From contig NZ_SSYB01000005.1 of assembly GCF_004917075.1 (NCBI RefSeq), positions 124,001 through 188,000 on the forward strand: DNA of 64,000 nt, read 5' to 3'. Source of the DNA: Geomonas edaphica. Its GTDB lineage: Bacteria > Desulfobacterota > Desulfuromonadia > Geobacterales > Geobacteraceae. The position numbers and the translations under genes were made by a program. The notes under the pieces were generated by a model. The model worked only from the letters and a program-made list of their open reading frames with translations. It ran no database searches and was not told where the DNA came from. Position 1 is the first letter of the stretch. The number at the start of each line of letters is the position of its first letter. Below, one piece after another: positions 51,821-60,629 of this stretch.

Positions 51821-52504
51821 ATGAACCCGAAAAAGATCCTCATCGTTCTCACCGCGTGTGTGGCGGTGGCCCTTTTCTTTTATTTCGACCTGCAGCGCTT
51901 CCTGACCCTCGAGGCCCTCAAGGCGAACCGCCAATTGCTAGCGGACTACTACGCCTCCCATACCGTCGGCGCCGTCGCACTTTTCATGGCGATCTACATC
52001 CTGCAGACCGCGTTCTCGCTTCCCGGCGCCGCGGTGCTGTCGCTTGCCGCAGGCGCCGTCTTCGGCCCTCTCGCCGGTACGGTGTACGCCGTGGCGGCGG
52101 CCACCATCGGGGCGACGCTCGCCTTTCTCGTCACGCGCTACCTGCTGCGCGACGCGATCCTTTCACGTTTCGGGGCGCGTCTGGAGGGGATAAACCGCGA
52201 ACTTGAGGAGCGCGGCTGGAACTACCTTTTATTCCTGCGTCTTGTGCCGCTCTTTCCCTTCTTTCTGATCAACTTGGCCGCCGGGCTCACCAGGCTCCCC
52301 TTGCGGGTCTTCGTGCTCGGCACCTTCATCGGCATCATCCCTGGCGGCTTCGTCTTCGTGAACGCCGGGGCGAGCCTTGCCACCATCAACTCCCTCTCCG
52401 ACGTCGCATCCCCCCGCGTGCTCGGCTCTTTCGCCCTTTTGGGGCTCTTCGCGCTGCTACCCGTGCTTCACGGCAGGATCACGCGGGGAAAGGGCGCAAG
52501 CTGA
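51821..52504 (+). CDS. TVP38/TMEM64 family (DedA-like) membrane protein
   Basis: 227 residues from ATG 51821. About six hydrophobic segments are present, with the VTT-domain segment: LPGAAVLSLAAGAVFGP, then GATLAFLVTRYLLRD, and FLRLVPLFPFFLINLAAGLT. This family acts in membrane lipid handling and is often encoded beside MerA/Lpd-like flavoproteins, as here. The start is less certain: in-frame alternatives are TTG at 51791 and ATG at 51803. It is followed by a repeat doublet. Confidence 0.88.
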   Translation: MNPKKILIVLTACVAVALFFYFDLQRFLTLEALKANRQLLADYYASHTVGAVALFMAIYILQTAFSLPGAAVLSLAAGAVFGPLAGTVYAVAAATIGATLAFLVTRYLLRDAILSRFGARLEGINRELEERGWNYLLFLRLVPLFPFFLINLAAGLTRLPLRVFVLGTFIGIIPGGFVFVNAGASLATINSLSDVASPRVLGSFALLGLFALLPVLHGRITRGKGAS

Positions 52505-52526
52505 CCCTCCTCACAGAGTAAGTGCA

Positions 52527-52616
52527 CCTCCTCCCGGAGGGGGGAGGCTGGGAGGGGGGGAGGCTGACCGAGCTGCTGCGCTTCCCCCTCCCTTGCCCTC
52601 CCCCTCCGGGGGCGGG
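52527..52616. repeat. Family B palindromic repeat doublet
   Basis: CCTCCTCCCGGAGGGGGGAG, then GCTGGGAGGGGG, and about 25 bases later the inverted CCCCCTCCCTTGCCCTCC with CCCCTCCGGGGG. It lies between the TVP38 gene and pdhA. The remaining part of the 270-base gap holds no gene. Confidence 0.75.
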
Positions 52617-52776
52617 AATTCTGGGAGAGAGGCGGTGAGGCCATTGATAAAGGCTACTTCCCGTTTGCAGCCCATCCCTTTTGGAACTTCCTCTCCCCGC
52701 CCCCTTTTGACATCCCCCAAGTGTCCGTTTACACTCTCATACTCGTCGGGCCCCAATTTTAATAAGAGAGTGGATC

Positions 52777-53832
52777 ATGCCGTTAGAGTCGATCGGAAAA
52801 TTCGAGACAAAGCGCCTTGGCGTGCTGAACGAGCGCGGGGAAGCGGACCCGGATCTCATGCCGCAATTGTCGGAAGAGGAGATCCGGCGCATGTACGAGC
52901 TCATGCTGCTCGCCCGCGTCTTCGACGAGCGCGCTGTCGCACTGCAGCGGGAGGGGCGCATAGGCACCTATCCCCCCATACTCGGGCAGGAGGCGGCCCA
53001 GGTGGGAAGCGCCTTCGCCCTTTCTCCGGGCGACTGGGTCTTTCCCTCCTTCCGCGAGATGGGGGTACACCTCACCCTCGGTTTTCCCATCGCCCAGCTC
53101 CTGCAGTACTGGGGCGGCGACGAGCGCGCCCAGAAGGCCCCCGAGGGGCTGAATATCTTTCCCTTCTGCGTCGCGGTGGGAAGCCAGATACCACATGCTG
53201 TAGGCGCCGCCCTCGCCGTCCGCTATCGCCGCGACCCGGCGGTGGTCGTGACCTACTTCGGCGACGGCGCGACCTCGAAGGGTGACTTCCACGAAGGGAT
53301 GAATATGGCAGGGGTCTTCAAACTCCCCATGGTCTTCATCTGTCAGAACAACCAGTGGGCCATCTCGGTGCCGCTAAAGACGCAGACCGCCACCACCTCC
53401 CTTGCCCAGAAGGCGGTCGCCTACGGTTTCGAAGGGGTGCAGGTGGACGGTAACGACGTCTTCGCCGTGTACCGGGCAACGCGCGAGGCGCTAGAGAAGG
53501 CGAGGGGAGGGGGCGGCCCCACCTTCATCGAATGCCTAACCTACCGCATGGCCGACCACACCACCGCGGACGATGCCGGCCGGTACCGTCCACCCGAGGA
53601 GGTGGCGCTCTGGCGCGAACGTGACCCGATCACGAGGCTCGAGCGGTTCCTCGAGGCGCGCGGGGCGTGGACGCCGCAGCGGCGGGTCGAGGCGAAGGAA
53701 AAAGCGGCGCGTGTCATCGACGATGCGATCCGGGAGATGGAGAATGTGCTTCCTCCGGCCCCGGCGGAGCTTTTCGACGGCGTGCTCGCCGCACTCACCC
53801 CGCGCCAGACCGGGCAGAAGAAGGGACTTTGA
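52777..53832 (+). CDS. pdhA: Pyruvate dehydrogenase E1 component, alpha subunit
   Basis: 351 residues. The thiamine-diphosphate motif is intact (YFGDGATSKGDFHEGMNMA, ending in CQNNQWAIS), and the phosphorylation-loop-like region YRMADHTTADDAGRY is present. With E1beta it decarboxylates pyruvate and reductively acetylates the lipoyl group of E2. The length fits the heterotetrameric type. GAGAG precedes the ATG. The three genes pdhA, pdhB and E2 follow in order; no E3 gene is directly attached. A branched-chain 2-oxo acid substrate cannot be fully excluded from sequence alone. Confidence 0.92.
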   Translation: MPLESIGKFETKRLGVLNERGEADPDLMPQLSEEEIRRMYELMLLARVFDERAVALQREGRIGTYPPILGQEAAQVGSAFALSPGDWVFPSFREMGVHLTLGFPIAQLLQYWGGDERAQKAPEGLNIFPFCVAVGSQIPHAVGAALAVRYRRDPAVVVTYFGDGATSKGDFHEGMNMAGVFKLPMVFICQNNQWAISVPLKTQTATTSLAQKAVAYGFEGVQVDGNDVFAVYRATREALEKARGGGGPTFIECLTYRMADHTTADDAGRYRPPEEVALWRERDPITRLERFLEARGAWTPQRRVEAKEKAARVIDDAIREMENVLPPAPAELFDGVLAALTPRQTGQKKGL

Positions 53833-53833
53833 C

Positions 53834-54796
53834 ATGGCGCAACTGAACATGGTGCAGGCGATAAACCAGGCGCTCGCCTACGAGATGGAGCATGACGACC
53901 GGGTGGTCCTTTTAGGCGAGGACGTGGGGCGCGACGGTGGCGTCTTCCGGGTGACCGAGGGGCTCATTGAGCGTTTCGGCTCCGAGCGCGTCCTCGACAC
54001 GCCGCTTTGCGAGTCGGGGATCATGGGGGCGGCCATCGGCATGGCAGCCTACGGTCTGCGCCCGGTGACGGAAATACAGTTCATGGGGTTCACCTACTCC
54101 GCCTTCGAGCAGCTCTTCGCCCACGCCGCGCGCGTCCGTTCCCGCTCCCGCGGCCGGTTCACCTGTCCCCTCGTCGTGCGCACCCCCTACGGAGGCGGGA
54201 TCAAGGCACCCGAACTGCACGAGGAAAGCACCGAGGCGCTCTTTTGCCAGGTGCCGGGACTGAAGGTGGTGGTCCCCTCCGGCCCCTACATGGCCAAGGG
54301 GCTCTTGTTGTCGGCACTGCGCGACCCCGACCCCGTGCTCTTTCTGGAGCCGACCAGGCTCTACCGCCTGATCCGCGAGGAGGTGCCGGAAGGGGAATAC
54401 GTGGTGGAGCTCGGGAAGGCGCGGGTGGCGCGGGCCGGTGGCGCGGTCACCGTGGTCGCGTGGGGGAGCATGCTCGAGCGGGTGCTGAAAGCGGTGGACG
54501 GCTACGACGCCGAGGTGCTGGATCTCCTCACCCTGAGCCCCTTCGACATCGGGGCGGTGCTCGCCTCGGTGCGAAAGACCGGGCGGCTCGTTATCGTGCA
54601 CGAGGCGGCGAAGAGCTGCGGTTTTGGCGCCGAAATCGCGGCCACCGTGGCCGAGGAGGCGATCTTGCACCTGCGGGCCCCCATCCTCCGGGTCACCGCG
54701 CCCGACGTCCCGGTTCCTCTGGCGAAGCTGATCGATCACTACCTTCCCGGTCCTCAGCAGATCAGGGGGGCGTTAGACGAAGTGCTTCAGTATTGA
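53834..54796 (+). CDS. pdhB: Pyruvate dehydrogenase E1 component, beta subunit
   Basis: 320 residues; the ATG follows the pdhA stop by one base, so translation is coupled. Conserved transketolase-like pyrimidine-domain features are present: LLGEDVGRDGGVFRVTEGL, TPLCESGIMGAAIGMA and the C-terminal HEAAKSCGFGAEIAA. It provides the second half of the TPP site with E1alpha. A repeat doublet separates it from the E2 gene by 142 bases. Confidence 0.93.
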   Translation: MAQLNMVQAINQALAYEMEHDDRVVLLGEDVGRDGGVFRVTEGLIERFGSERVLDTPLCESGIMGAAIGMAAYGLRPVTEIQFMGFTYSAFEQLFAHAARVRSRSRGRFTCPLVVRTPYGGGIKAPELHEESTEALFCQVPGLKVVVPSGPYMAKGLLLSALRDPDPVLFLEPTRLYRLIREEVPEGEYVVELGKARVARAGGAVTVVAWGSMLERVLKAVDGYDAEVLDLLTLSPFDIGAVLASVRKTGRLVIVHEAAKSCGFGAEIAATVAEEAILHLRAPILRVTAPDVPVPLAKLIDHYLPGPQQIRGALDEVLQY

Positions 54797-54798
54797 TT

Positions 54799-54898
54799 GC
54801 TCCCTCCCCTGGAGGGGGAGGGCTGGGGAGGGGGGCGCGCGGCGGCTGTTGCAAACGTATTTTCCCCCTCCCGACCTCCCCCCTCCGGGGGAGGAGCC
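54799..54898. repeat. Family B palindromic repeat doublet between pdhB and the E2 gene
   Basis: GCTCCCTCCCCTGGAGGGGG, then AGGGCTGGGGAGGGGGG, and 25 bases later the inverted TTCCCCCTCCCGACCTCC with CCCCTCCGGGGGAGG. It could act as a processing or partial termination site within the pdh operon; inference. Confidence 0.75.
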
Positions 54899-54938
54899 AT
54901 GCAGGCGCCGGACTGACAGCAACGACAAGGAGAAGTGC

Positions 54939-56168
54939 ATGTCTTTCGATTTCAAACTTCCGGATCTGGGCGAGGGGATCACCGAGGTGGAACTGCGCCG
55001 TTGGCTGGTAACGGCAGGTGACACAGTTCGTGAACACCAGCCGCTGTTGGAGGTGGAGACCGACAAGGCGGTGGTCGAGGTCCCTTCGCCCCGGGAAGGT
55101 GTCGTCGAGCGCCTGCACCGGAAGGAAGGTGAGACGGTGCAGGTTGGGGAGGTGCTTCTCTCCATAGCTGAAGGCAAGCCCGAGCTGCAACAGCAGCCCC
55201 AGCAACCCCCGCAGTCCCCGCCGCGCCCGGCATCGGTTGGTATCGTGGGCTCGCTTCCAGAGGCCGAGGAAGAGCCTGTTGAGACCGCCATAGAGGCTGC
55301 GCCTTTCGCCCCCCCGGCTTCCGTCGAGGTGCTGGCCACCCCCATGGTGCGCAGGCTGGCGCGGGAGCGCGGCATCGATCTCGGTACCATCAAGGGGAGC
55401 GGGCCGCGCGGCTGCATAAGGCCCGAGGACCTGGAGACGGTCGCCGCCGCGCCTAGTGGGGCGGGGCCTGAGGAGCGGGTACCGCTGCGCGGACTGCGCC
55501 GGACCATCGCCCGCAACGTGACCGCCTCGCAGCGGACCACCGCTTTCGTGACCAGCATGGAGGAGGTGGACATCACCGAGATCTTCGAGATGCGTACGCG
55601 GGAGCAGGGAGAGGTGGAGTCCCGCGGCACGCACCTCACCTTCCTTCCCTTCTTCATCAAGGCGGTGCAGCACGCCCTTAAGGAGCATCCCCTCCTGAAC
55701 GCCTCGATCGACGACGAGACACAGGAACTGGTCCTCAAGCGGCATTACCATTTCGGTCTCGCGGTGGATACCCCCGAGGGACTCATGGTCCCGGTGATCC
55801 GGGACGTGGACAAAAAAAGCATCATTGAGCTCGCCCAGGCGGTCCAGGAGTTGGGGCGCAAGGCGCGCGAACGGAGCATAACGCTCGAGGAACTGAAGGG
55901 GAGCAGCTTCACCATCACCAACTACGGGCATTTCGGCGGCACCTTCGCGACCCCCATCATCAACTGGCCCGACGTCGCCATCATGGGGTTCGGCCGCATC
56001 GTGGAACGCCCCTGGGTGCACCGCGGGGAGATCACCATCAGGAAGATCCTTCCCTTGTCCCTCACCTTTGATCACCGCGCCACAGACGGGGCCGATGCCG
56101 CCCGTTTTCTCGGCAAGGTGCTCCGGTACCTGGAAGACCCCGCTCTTTTGTTTCTCGACTGCGGCTAG
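54939..56168 (+). CDS. Dihydrolipoamide acyltransferase (E2) of the 2-oxo acid dehydrogenase complex
   Basis: 409 residues from ATG 54939 (AAGGAG six bases upstream). A single lipoyl domain with the attachment lysine in EVETDKAVVEV is followed by a Pro/Gln-rich linker. A peripheral-subunit-binding domain (ATPMVRRLARERGIDL, KGSGPRGCI) and a catalytic domain with active-site DHRATDGADAARFL complete it. It transfers acetyl from lipoate to CoA. The catalytic motif differs slightly from the common DHRxxDGA pattern but keeps His and Asp. It ends the pdhA-pdhB-E2 set; a palindrome TCAAGGAAA/TTTCCTTGA follows the stop. Confidence 0.93.
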   Translation: MSFDFKLPDLGEGITEVELRRWLVTAGDTVREHQPLLEVETDKAVVEVPSPREGVVERLHRKEGETVQVGEVLLSIAEGKPELQQQPQQPPQSPPRPASVGIVGSLPEAEEEPVETAIEAAPFAPPASVEVLATPMVRRLARERGIDLGTIKGSGPRGCIRPEDLETVAAAPSGAGPEERVPLRGLRRTIARNVTASQRTTAFVTSMEEVDITEIFEMRTREQGEVESRGTHLTFLPFFIKAVQHALKEHPLLNASIDDETQELVLKRHYHFGLAVDTPEGLMVPVIRDVDKKSIIELAQAVQELGRKARERSITLEELKGSSFTITNYGHFGGTFATPIINWPDVAIMGFGRIVERPWVHRGEITIRKILPLSLTFDHRATDGADAARFLGKVLRYLEDPALLFLDCG

Positions 56169-56243
56169 CCGTCAAGGAAACACTTTGTCCTTTCCTTGAT
56201 CGGTGCTACAGTGCGGCGCAATCTGAATCCAGAGGTCCCCCGG

Positions 56244-57074
56244 ATGGCCCACCCCTCCATAACCTGCCCGAACTGCGGGCAACCCACCGACGCCCGTTAC
56301 GGCTCATGCCTTTGGTGCGGCGCCGCCCTCTCCCGTCCGGCGGGCGCGGTGCGCCGGGTGCTATCGGGCGCTTCCGGTCCCGGTTCTGCCATCAACGGCA
56401 TCATAGCGGCGAACGTCGTCTTCTACCTCCTGTCGCTTTTTCTGAGTAAAAGAACCGGCCTCGAGGGAGGGCTCTTCGGCTTTCTCTCCCCGGACCAGAA
56501 CAGCCTGTTCCTTTTGGGGGCGACCGGCACCGTTCCGGTTTTCGAGATGGGGCGCTTCTGGACCCTCATCTCCGCCAGTTACCTCCATGGCGGTCTTTTG
56601 CACATCCTCTTCAACATGATGGCGTTAAGACAGATCGGCCCCTGGGTGAGCGCCGAGTTCGGCACGAGCCGCATGTTCGTCATCTACACGGCAAGCGGCG
56701 TCGCCGGCTACGTAGCCTCCTGCTTTGCCGGTATTCCCTTCACCATCGGGGCCTCCGCGTCGGTCTGCGGTCTCATCGGAGCACTCTTCTATTTCGGCAA
56801 GAGCCGTGGCGGCAACTACGGCGCCGCGGTCTCCCGCGAGGTGAGCGGCTGGCTCATAAGCCTCGTCGTGTTCGGCCTCATCATGCCGGGCATCAACAAC
56901 TGGGGCCACGGCGGCGGCATCGTGGGGGGGATCATCACCGCGAAGATCCTTGGGTACCGCGAGCGGAGCCGGGAGAGCGCCGCTCACCACGCCATCGCCA
57001 TCGTCTGCCTTGTCGCAACCCTTGCCGTTCTCGCCTGGGCCGCCTTCCTCTCCCTCGCCTACCGCTTCCTCTAG
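56244..57074 (+). CDS. Rhomboid family intramembrane serine protease with N-terminal zinc ribbon
   Basis: 276 residues from ATG 56244 (AGAGG upstream). A CxxC ... CxxC zinc ribbon (CPNCGQP, CLWCGAA) at the N-terminus is followed by six or seven membrane helices. Rhomboid landmarks are HGGLLHILFNMMAL, the catalytic serine in GASASVCGLIGA and the catalytic histidine in WGHGGGIVGG. It would cleave transmembrane proteins in the inner membrane. The zinc ribbon is common in Geobacter-type rhomboids and might bind partners. It is probably its own transcript. Confidence 0.92.
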   Translation: MAHPSITCPNCGQPTDARYGSCLWCGAALSRPAGAVRRVLSGASGPGSAINGIIAANVVFYLLSLFLSKRTGLEGGLFGFLSPDQNSLFLLGATGTVPVFEMGRFWTLISASYLHGGLLHILFNMMALRQIGPWVSAEFGTSRMFVIYTASGVAGYVASCFAGIPFTIGASASVCGLIGALFYFGKSRGGNYGAAVSREVSGWLISLVVFGLIMPGINNWGHGGGIVGGIITAKILGYRERSRESAAHHAIAIVCLVATLAVLAWAAFLSLAYRFL

Positions 57075-57158
57075 CCCGTCCTTCCACCCCGTCGGCGACA
57101 GCCGTTCATCTGCGCCCCGTTCTGTCTGTTCGATTGGATACGTCTAATGCGTAACTGC

Positions 57159-57187
57159 TTGTTTGCAGGGATAAAATCCGGTATGGT
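57159..57187 (+). promoter_or_regulatory. Putative promoter of upp
   Basis: TTGTTT, a 17-base spacer and TATGGT, 28 bases before the upp start codon. Confidence 0.4.
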
Positions 57188-57215
57188 ATGACCAAATTTT
57201 TCGACGGGAGAGGCT

Positions 57216-57845
57216 ATGAGCGTCCACGAAGTAAACCACCCCCTGGTGAAGCACAAGATTGGCCTGATGCGCGAGAGCGGCATCAGCACGAAGAAGTTCC
57301 GGGAACTCACCTCCGAGATCGCCTGCCTGCTCGCCTACGAGGCCACGAGAGACTTTCAGCTGGAGACGCGGACCATCACCGGCTGGGACGGCAGCAAGTT
57401 CGAGATCCAGCAGATCAAGGGGAAGAAGGTCACCGTGGTCCCCATCCTGCGTGCCGGCATTGGGATGCTGGACGGCGTGCTCGACATGATCCCCAACGCC
57501 AAGGTGAGCGTGGTGGGACTCGCCAGGAACGAGGAAACCCTGGAGGCGCACACCTACTTCGAACGCTTCGTGACTAAACTCGACGAGCGCCTCGCCCTCA
57601 TCATCGACCCGATGCTCGCCACCGGCGGATCGATGGCGGCGACCATCGAGATGCTCAAAAAGAACGGCTGCCTCCAGATCCGCGTGCTCTGCCTCGTCGC
57701 CGCACCCGAGGGGCTGAAAAAGATCGCCGAGGCGTACCCCGAGATCGACATCTACGTGGCGGCCATCGACGAGCGCCTGAACGAGCACGGCTACATCCTC
57801 CCTGGGCTCGGCGACGCCGGGGACAAGATCTTCGGCACTAAGTAG
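57216..57845 (+). CDS. upp: Uracil phosphoribosyltransferase
   Basis: 209 residues, the usual Upp length. The PRPP-binding motif is [10 protein letters not shown], the uracil-specificity region [18 protein letters not shown] is at the C-terminus, and [14 protein letters not shown] lies in the middle. It makes UMP from uracil and PRPP. GGGAGAGG precedes the ATG. It is followed at 64 bases by a uracil permease gene, forming a uracil-salvage unit. Confidence 0.97.
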   Translation: MSVHEVNHPLVKHKIGLMRESGISTKKFRELTSEIACLLAYEATRDFQLETRTITGWDGSKFEIQQIKGKKVTVVPILRAGIGMLDGVLDMIPNAKVSVVGLARNEETLEAHTYFERFVTKLDERLALIIDPMLATGGSMAATIEMLKKNGCLQIRVLCLVAAPEGLKKIAEAYPEIDIYVAAIDERLNEHGYILPGLGDAGDKIFGTK

Positions 57846-57909
57846 CACCCCTGCTGTCATCGAGCGGGGGAGCCCCCTCCGTATCTTCCATTCCAAGTGA
57901 GGTTTTTGC

Positions 57910-59187
57910 ATGTCCGAAGTAAAAGAACCGGTCTGGCGCCAGGCGCTTTCCGGAGCGCAGATCCTTTTTGTCGCCTTCGGCGCGCTGGTGCTCGTGCCGA
58001 TCCTTACCGGCCTGAACCCGAGCATGGCGCTTCTGGGCGCCGGGGTCGGCACCATCATCTTCCAGCTCTGCACCGGGCGCGAAGTCCCCATCTTCCTCGG
58101 CTCTTCCTTCGCCTTCATCGCTCCGATCATCTACAGCGTGCAGACCTGGGGGCTTCCCGCCACCATGGGGGGGCTCTTCGCCGCCGGCTTTCTCTATCTC
58201 GCCTTCTCCGCCGCCATTTACCTGCGCGGCGCGGAGTTTATCCATCGCATCATGCCGCCCGTGGTGGTGGGCCCGATCATCATGATCATCGGCCTTGGCC
58301 TTGCCAACGTGGCGGTCAACATGGCCATGGGTAAAACCGGCGACGGCAAGGCCGTTCTCGTCGACTACGACACCGCCCTCCTGGTCGCAGGCGTCTCGCT
58401 TCTCACCACCGCCCTCGTCGCCGTGCGCGCTCGCGGGATCTTCCGGCTGCTGCCGGTTCTCTCCGGCGTAGCGGTAGGGTACGTCCTCTCCATCTTCCTG
58501 GGGCTCGTAGATTTCGCCAAGGTCGCGGCGGCTCCCTGGATCCAGGTCCCCACCTTCGTTAGTCCGCAGTGGAACTGGTCCGCCGTCCTCTTCATGGTTC
58601 CGGTCGCCCTCGCGCCGGCCATCGAGCACGTGGGGGACATCGTCGCCATCGGCGCGGTCACCGGCAAGGACTACACCGTGAAGCCGGGTCTGCACCGCAC
58701 CATGCTGGGCGACGGCCTTGCAGTCTGCACCGCGGCCCTCGTGGGCGGCCCCCCGGTCACCACCTACGCCGAGGTCACCGGCGCCGTCATGATCACCCGC
58801 TGCTACAACCCGGTCATCATGACCTGGGCCGCAGGATTCGCCGTGGTCATGGCCTTCTTCGGGAAGTTCAACGCCATCCTGCAGTCGATCCCGGCGCCGG
58901 TCATGGGCGGCATCATGATGCTGCTGTTCGGCTCCATCGCCTCGGTGGGTCTCAACACCCTCATCCACGCCCAGGTCGACATGCACCGCCCGCGCAACCT
59001 GATCATCGTCTCGCTCGTGCTGGTCTTCGGCATCGGCGGGCTTTCCGTCAACGTGGCCGGACAGCACCTGCACGGCGTGAGCCTTTGCGGTATCGCGGCC
59101 ATCCTCCTGAACCTGCTGCTGCCGAAAGGTGAGACCGTCCCCATGGGGGGCGACGCGGACGAGGAGGAGCCGGAGACCGCGGTTTAG
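57910..59187 (+). CDS. uraA: Uracil/xanthine permease family (NCS2) transporter
   Basis: 425 residues with about 14 hydrophobic segments. NCS2 features include [21 protein letters not shown] near the N-terminus, [14 protein letters not shown] with the conserved Glu, and [19 protein letters not shown]. It should be a proton:uracil symporter, given its place after upp; the exact nucleobase is inference. The C-terminus is acidic ([11 protein letters not shown]). An intrinsic terminator follows. Confidence 0.93.
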   Translation: MSEVKEPVWRQALSGAQILFVAFGALVLVPILTGLNPSMALLGAGVGTIIFQLCTGREVPIFLGSSFAFIAPIIYSVQTWGLPATMGGLFAAGFLYLAFSAAIYLRGAEFIHRIMPPVVVGPIIMIIGLGLANVAVNMAMGKTGDGKAVLVDYDTALLVAGVSLLTTALVAVRARGIFRLLPVLSGVAVGYVLSIFLGLVDFAKVAAAPWIQVPTFVSPQWNWSAVLFMVPVALAPAIEHVGDIVAIGAVTGKDYTVKPGLHRTMLGDGLAVCTAALVGGPPVTTYAEVTGAVMITRCYNPVIMTWAAGFAVVMAFFGKFNAILQSIPAPVMGGIMMLLFGSIASVGLNTLIHAQVDMHRPRNLIIVSLVLVFGIGGLSVNVAGQHLHGVSLCGIAAILLNLLLPKGETVPMGGDADEEEPETAV

Positions 59188-59211
59188 GCTTCCGGAAAAT
59201 GTGTAACTACG

Positions 59212-59248
59212 AGCGCCGGTCCCTGCATAAGGGGTCGGCGCTTTTTTT
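59212..59248 (+). terminator. Intrinsic terminator after the uracil permease
   Basis: AGCGCCG ... CGGCGCT stem followed by seven T. Confidence 0.88.
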
Positions 59249-59418
59249 GCGCCGTATTCCTCTTTTCCCGGGCATCCGCCGGAGATTGCCAACGCTGCGA
59301 GGCCGGGTATACTCTCAGTCGCCCGATTAAGACATATTAACTTGGTGGCCGGCGCGCCTTTCCGCCGGAAGGAAGCGGACCCGGCGTCAGCCGGGCCTCA
59401 TCAAAAAGGAGGTCGTCT

Positions 59419-59886
59419 ATGAAGGGGAACGAAAGGGTGATCGAACAGTTGAACGTGCGCCTGGCCGAGGAGCTCACCGCCACCAACCAGTACATGGTGC
59501 ACGCGGAGATGTGCGAAAACTGGGGCTATAAGCGGCTTCACGCCGCGATCCGTGAGCGTGCCATCACCGAGATGAAGCATGCCGAGAAGCTGATCGATAG
59601 GATCCTCTTCCTGGAGGGGCGCCCGATCGTGAGCCGGCTCGATCCGATCCACATCGGCGGCGAGATTCCGAAGATGCACCAGTTCGACCACGCCCTGGAG
59701 GAAACGGCGATCCGCGGGTACAACGAGAGCATCAAGCTTGCCGTGGAACTCGGCGACAACGGGACGCGGGAACTGCTGCAGTCGATCCTGGACCAGGAGG
59801 AGAGCCATATCGACGACATCGAGGCGCAGCTGGACCAGATCGCCCAGATGGGGGTGCAGAACTACCTGGTGGATCAGGTGGGATGA
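59419..59886 (+). CDS. bfr: Bacterioferritin
   Basis: 155 residues with AAAAAGGAGG before the ATG. All ferroxidase-centre ligands are present at the Escherichia coli positions: E18, E51, H54, E94, E127 and H130. The haem-binding methionine M52 (ITEMKHAE) is also present. It forms a 24-subunit shell with haem between subunit pairs, oxidises Fe2+ and stores it as mineral. No bacterioferritin-associated ferredoxin is adjacent. A terminator follows and the gene looks monocistronic. Confidence 0.97.
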   Translation: MKGNERVIEQLNVRLAEELTATNQYMVHAEMCENWGYKRLHAAIRERAITEMKHAEKLIDRILFLEGRPIVSRLDPIHIGGEIPKMHQFDHALEETAIRGYNESIKLAVELGDNGTRELLQSILDQEESHIDDIEAQLDQIAQMGVQNYLVDQVG

Positions 59887-59911
59887 TTTCAAGGTGGGGT
59901 GCAGCGGGAAG

Positions 59912-59942
59912 GGGCGCCTGGAAGAGTCCAGGCGCCCTTTTT
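59912..59942 (+). terminator. Intrinsic terminator after bfr
   Basis: GGGCGCCTGG ... CCAGGCGCCC stem followed by TTTTT. Confidence 0.88.
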
Positions 59943-59956
59943 CGTGCGAAGTAGCG

Positions 59957-60400
59957 TCAGGCCGGGGTCGCCCCCTTTTCCAGCTCGGCGAGCCGCGCCC
60001 GGAGCGCCTTTTCCTTCTGCCAGCGCACCGATACGTCGCGCATCACCGCCACGGTTCCGGCGATATTCCCGTCGGCATCCCTGATGATGGTCATGGAGAA
60101 TTCGGTCGAGATGCGGGTGCCGTCCTTGCGCAGCGCGGGGGCGGCCAGGAGCTCCTTCGCATAGCGCGTGAAACCGGTTTCCATGACCCGGAAATATCCC
60201 TCCCAATGCCGCGCGCGCTGGTTCTCAGGGATGAAGATGTCGAGCGACTGTCCCAGGGCTTCCTCAGCACTGAAGCCGAGCATCTCCTCCGCCCCCTTGT
60301 TCCAGAGTCTGATCACCCCTTCCCTGTCTGAAAATATGATTGCATCGTTGCAATTCTGAACCAGCTGCCGGTACAGTTCCTGATCACCAAGCTGCGTCAT
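59957..60400 (-). CDS. Single PAS-domain protein
   Basis: 147 residues from the ATG at 60400, preferred because GGAGG lies five bases upstream; a longer start at 60496 lacks one. One PAS domain spans most of the protein: NCNDAIIFSDREGVIRLWN, GFSAEEALGQSLDIFIPE, FSMTIIRDADGNIAGTVAVMRD. It ends in a short charged helix. There is no output domain, so it may act by binding a partner kinase. The cofactor (none, haem or flavin) cannot be told. Confidence 0.88.
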   Translation of the reverse strand: MTQLGDQELYRQLVQNCNDAIIFSDREGVIRLWNKGAEEMLGFSAEEALGQSLDIFIPENQRARHWEGYFRVMETGFTRYAKELLAAPALRKDGTRISTEFSMTIIRDADGNIAGTVAVMRDVSVRWQKEKALRARLAELEKGATPA

Positions 60401-60629
60401 GTCGACCTCCGTGGTAGTAAGACTTGCTGCCATCCTAGCATACCCAAGCCTACCGTCGTTTTGACTTGAATCAAACAGACGAACCTTTTGCCGCATAAAA
60501 AGAAACCATCGGTGAACCTTTGTTGGGATATTAAATATTAGTAATAATGGATCGACACCCTAAAGTACCGTGGGCATCGTCCGATACAATCCTCACCGAC
60601 AGCGAACGCTGTTCTGTCCGGGAGGAGCA

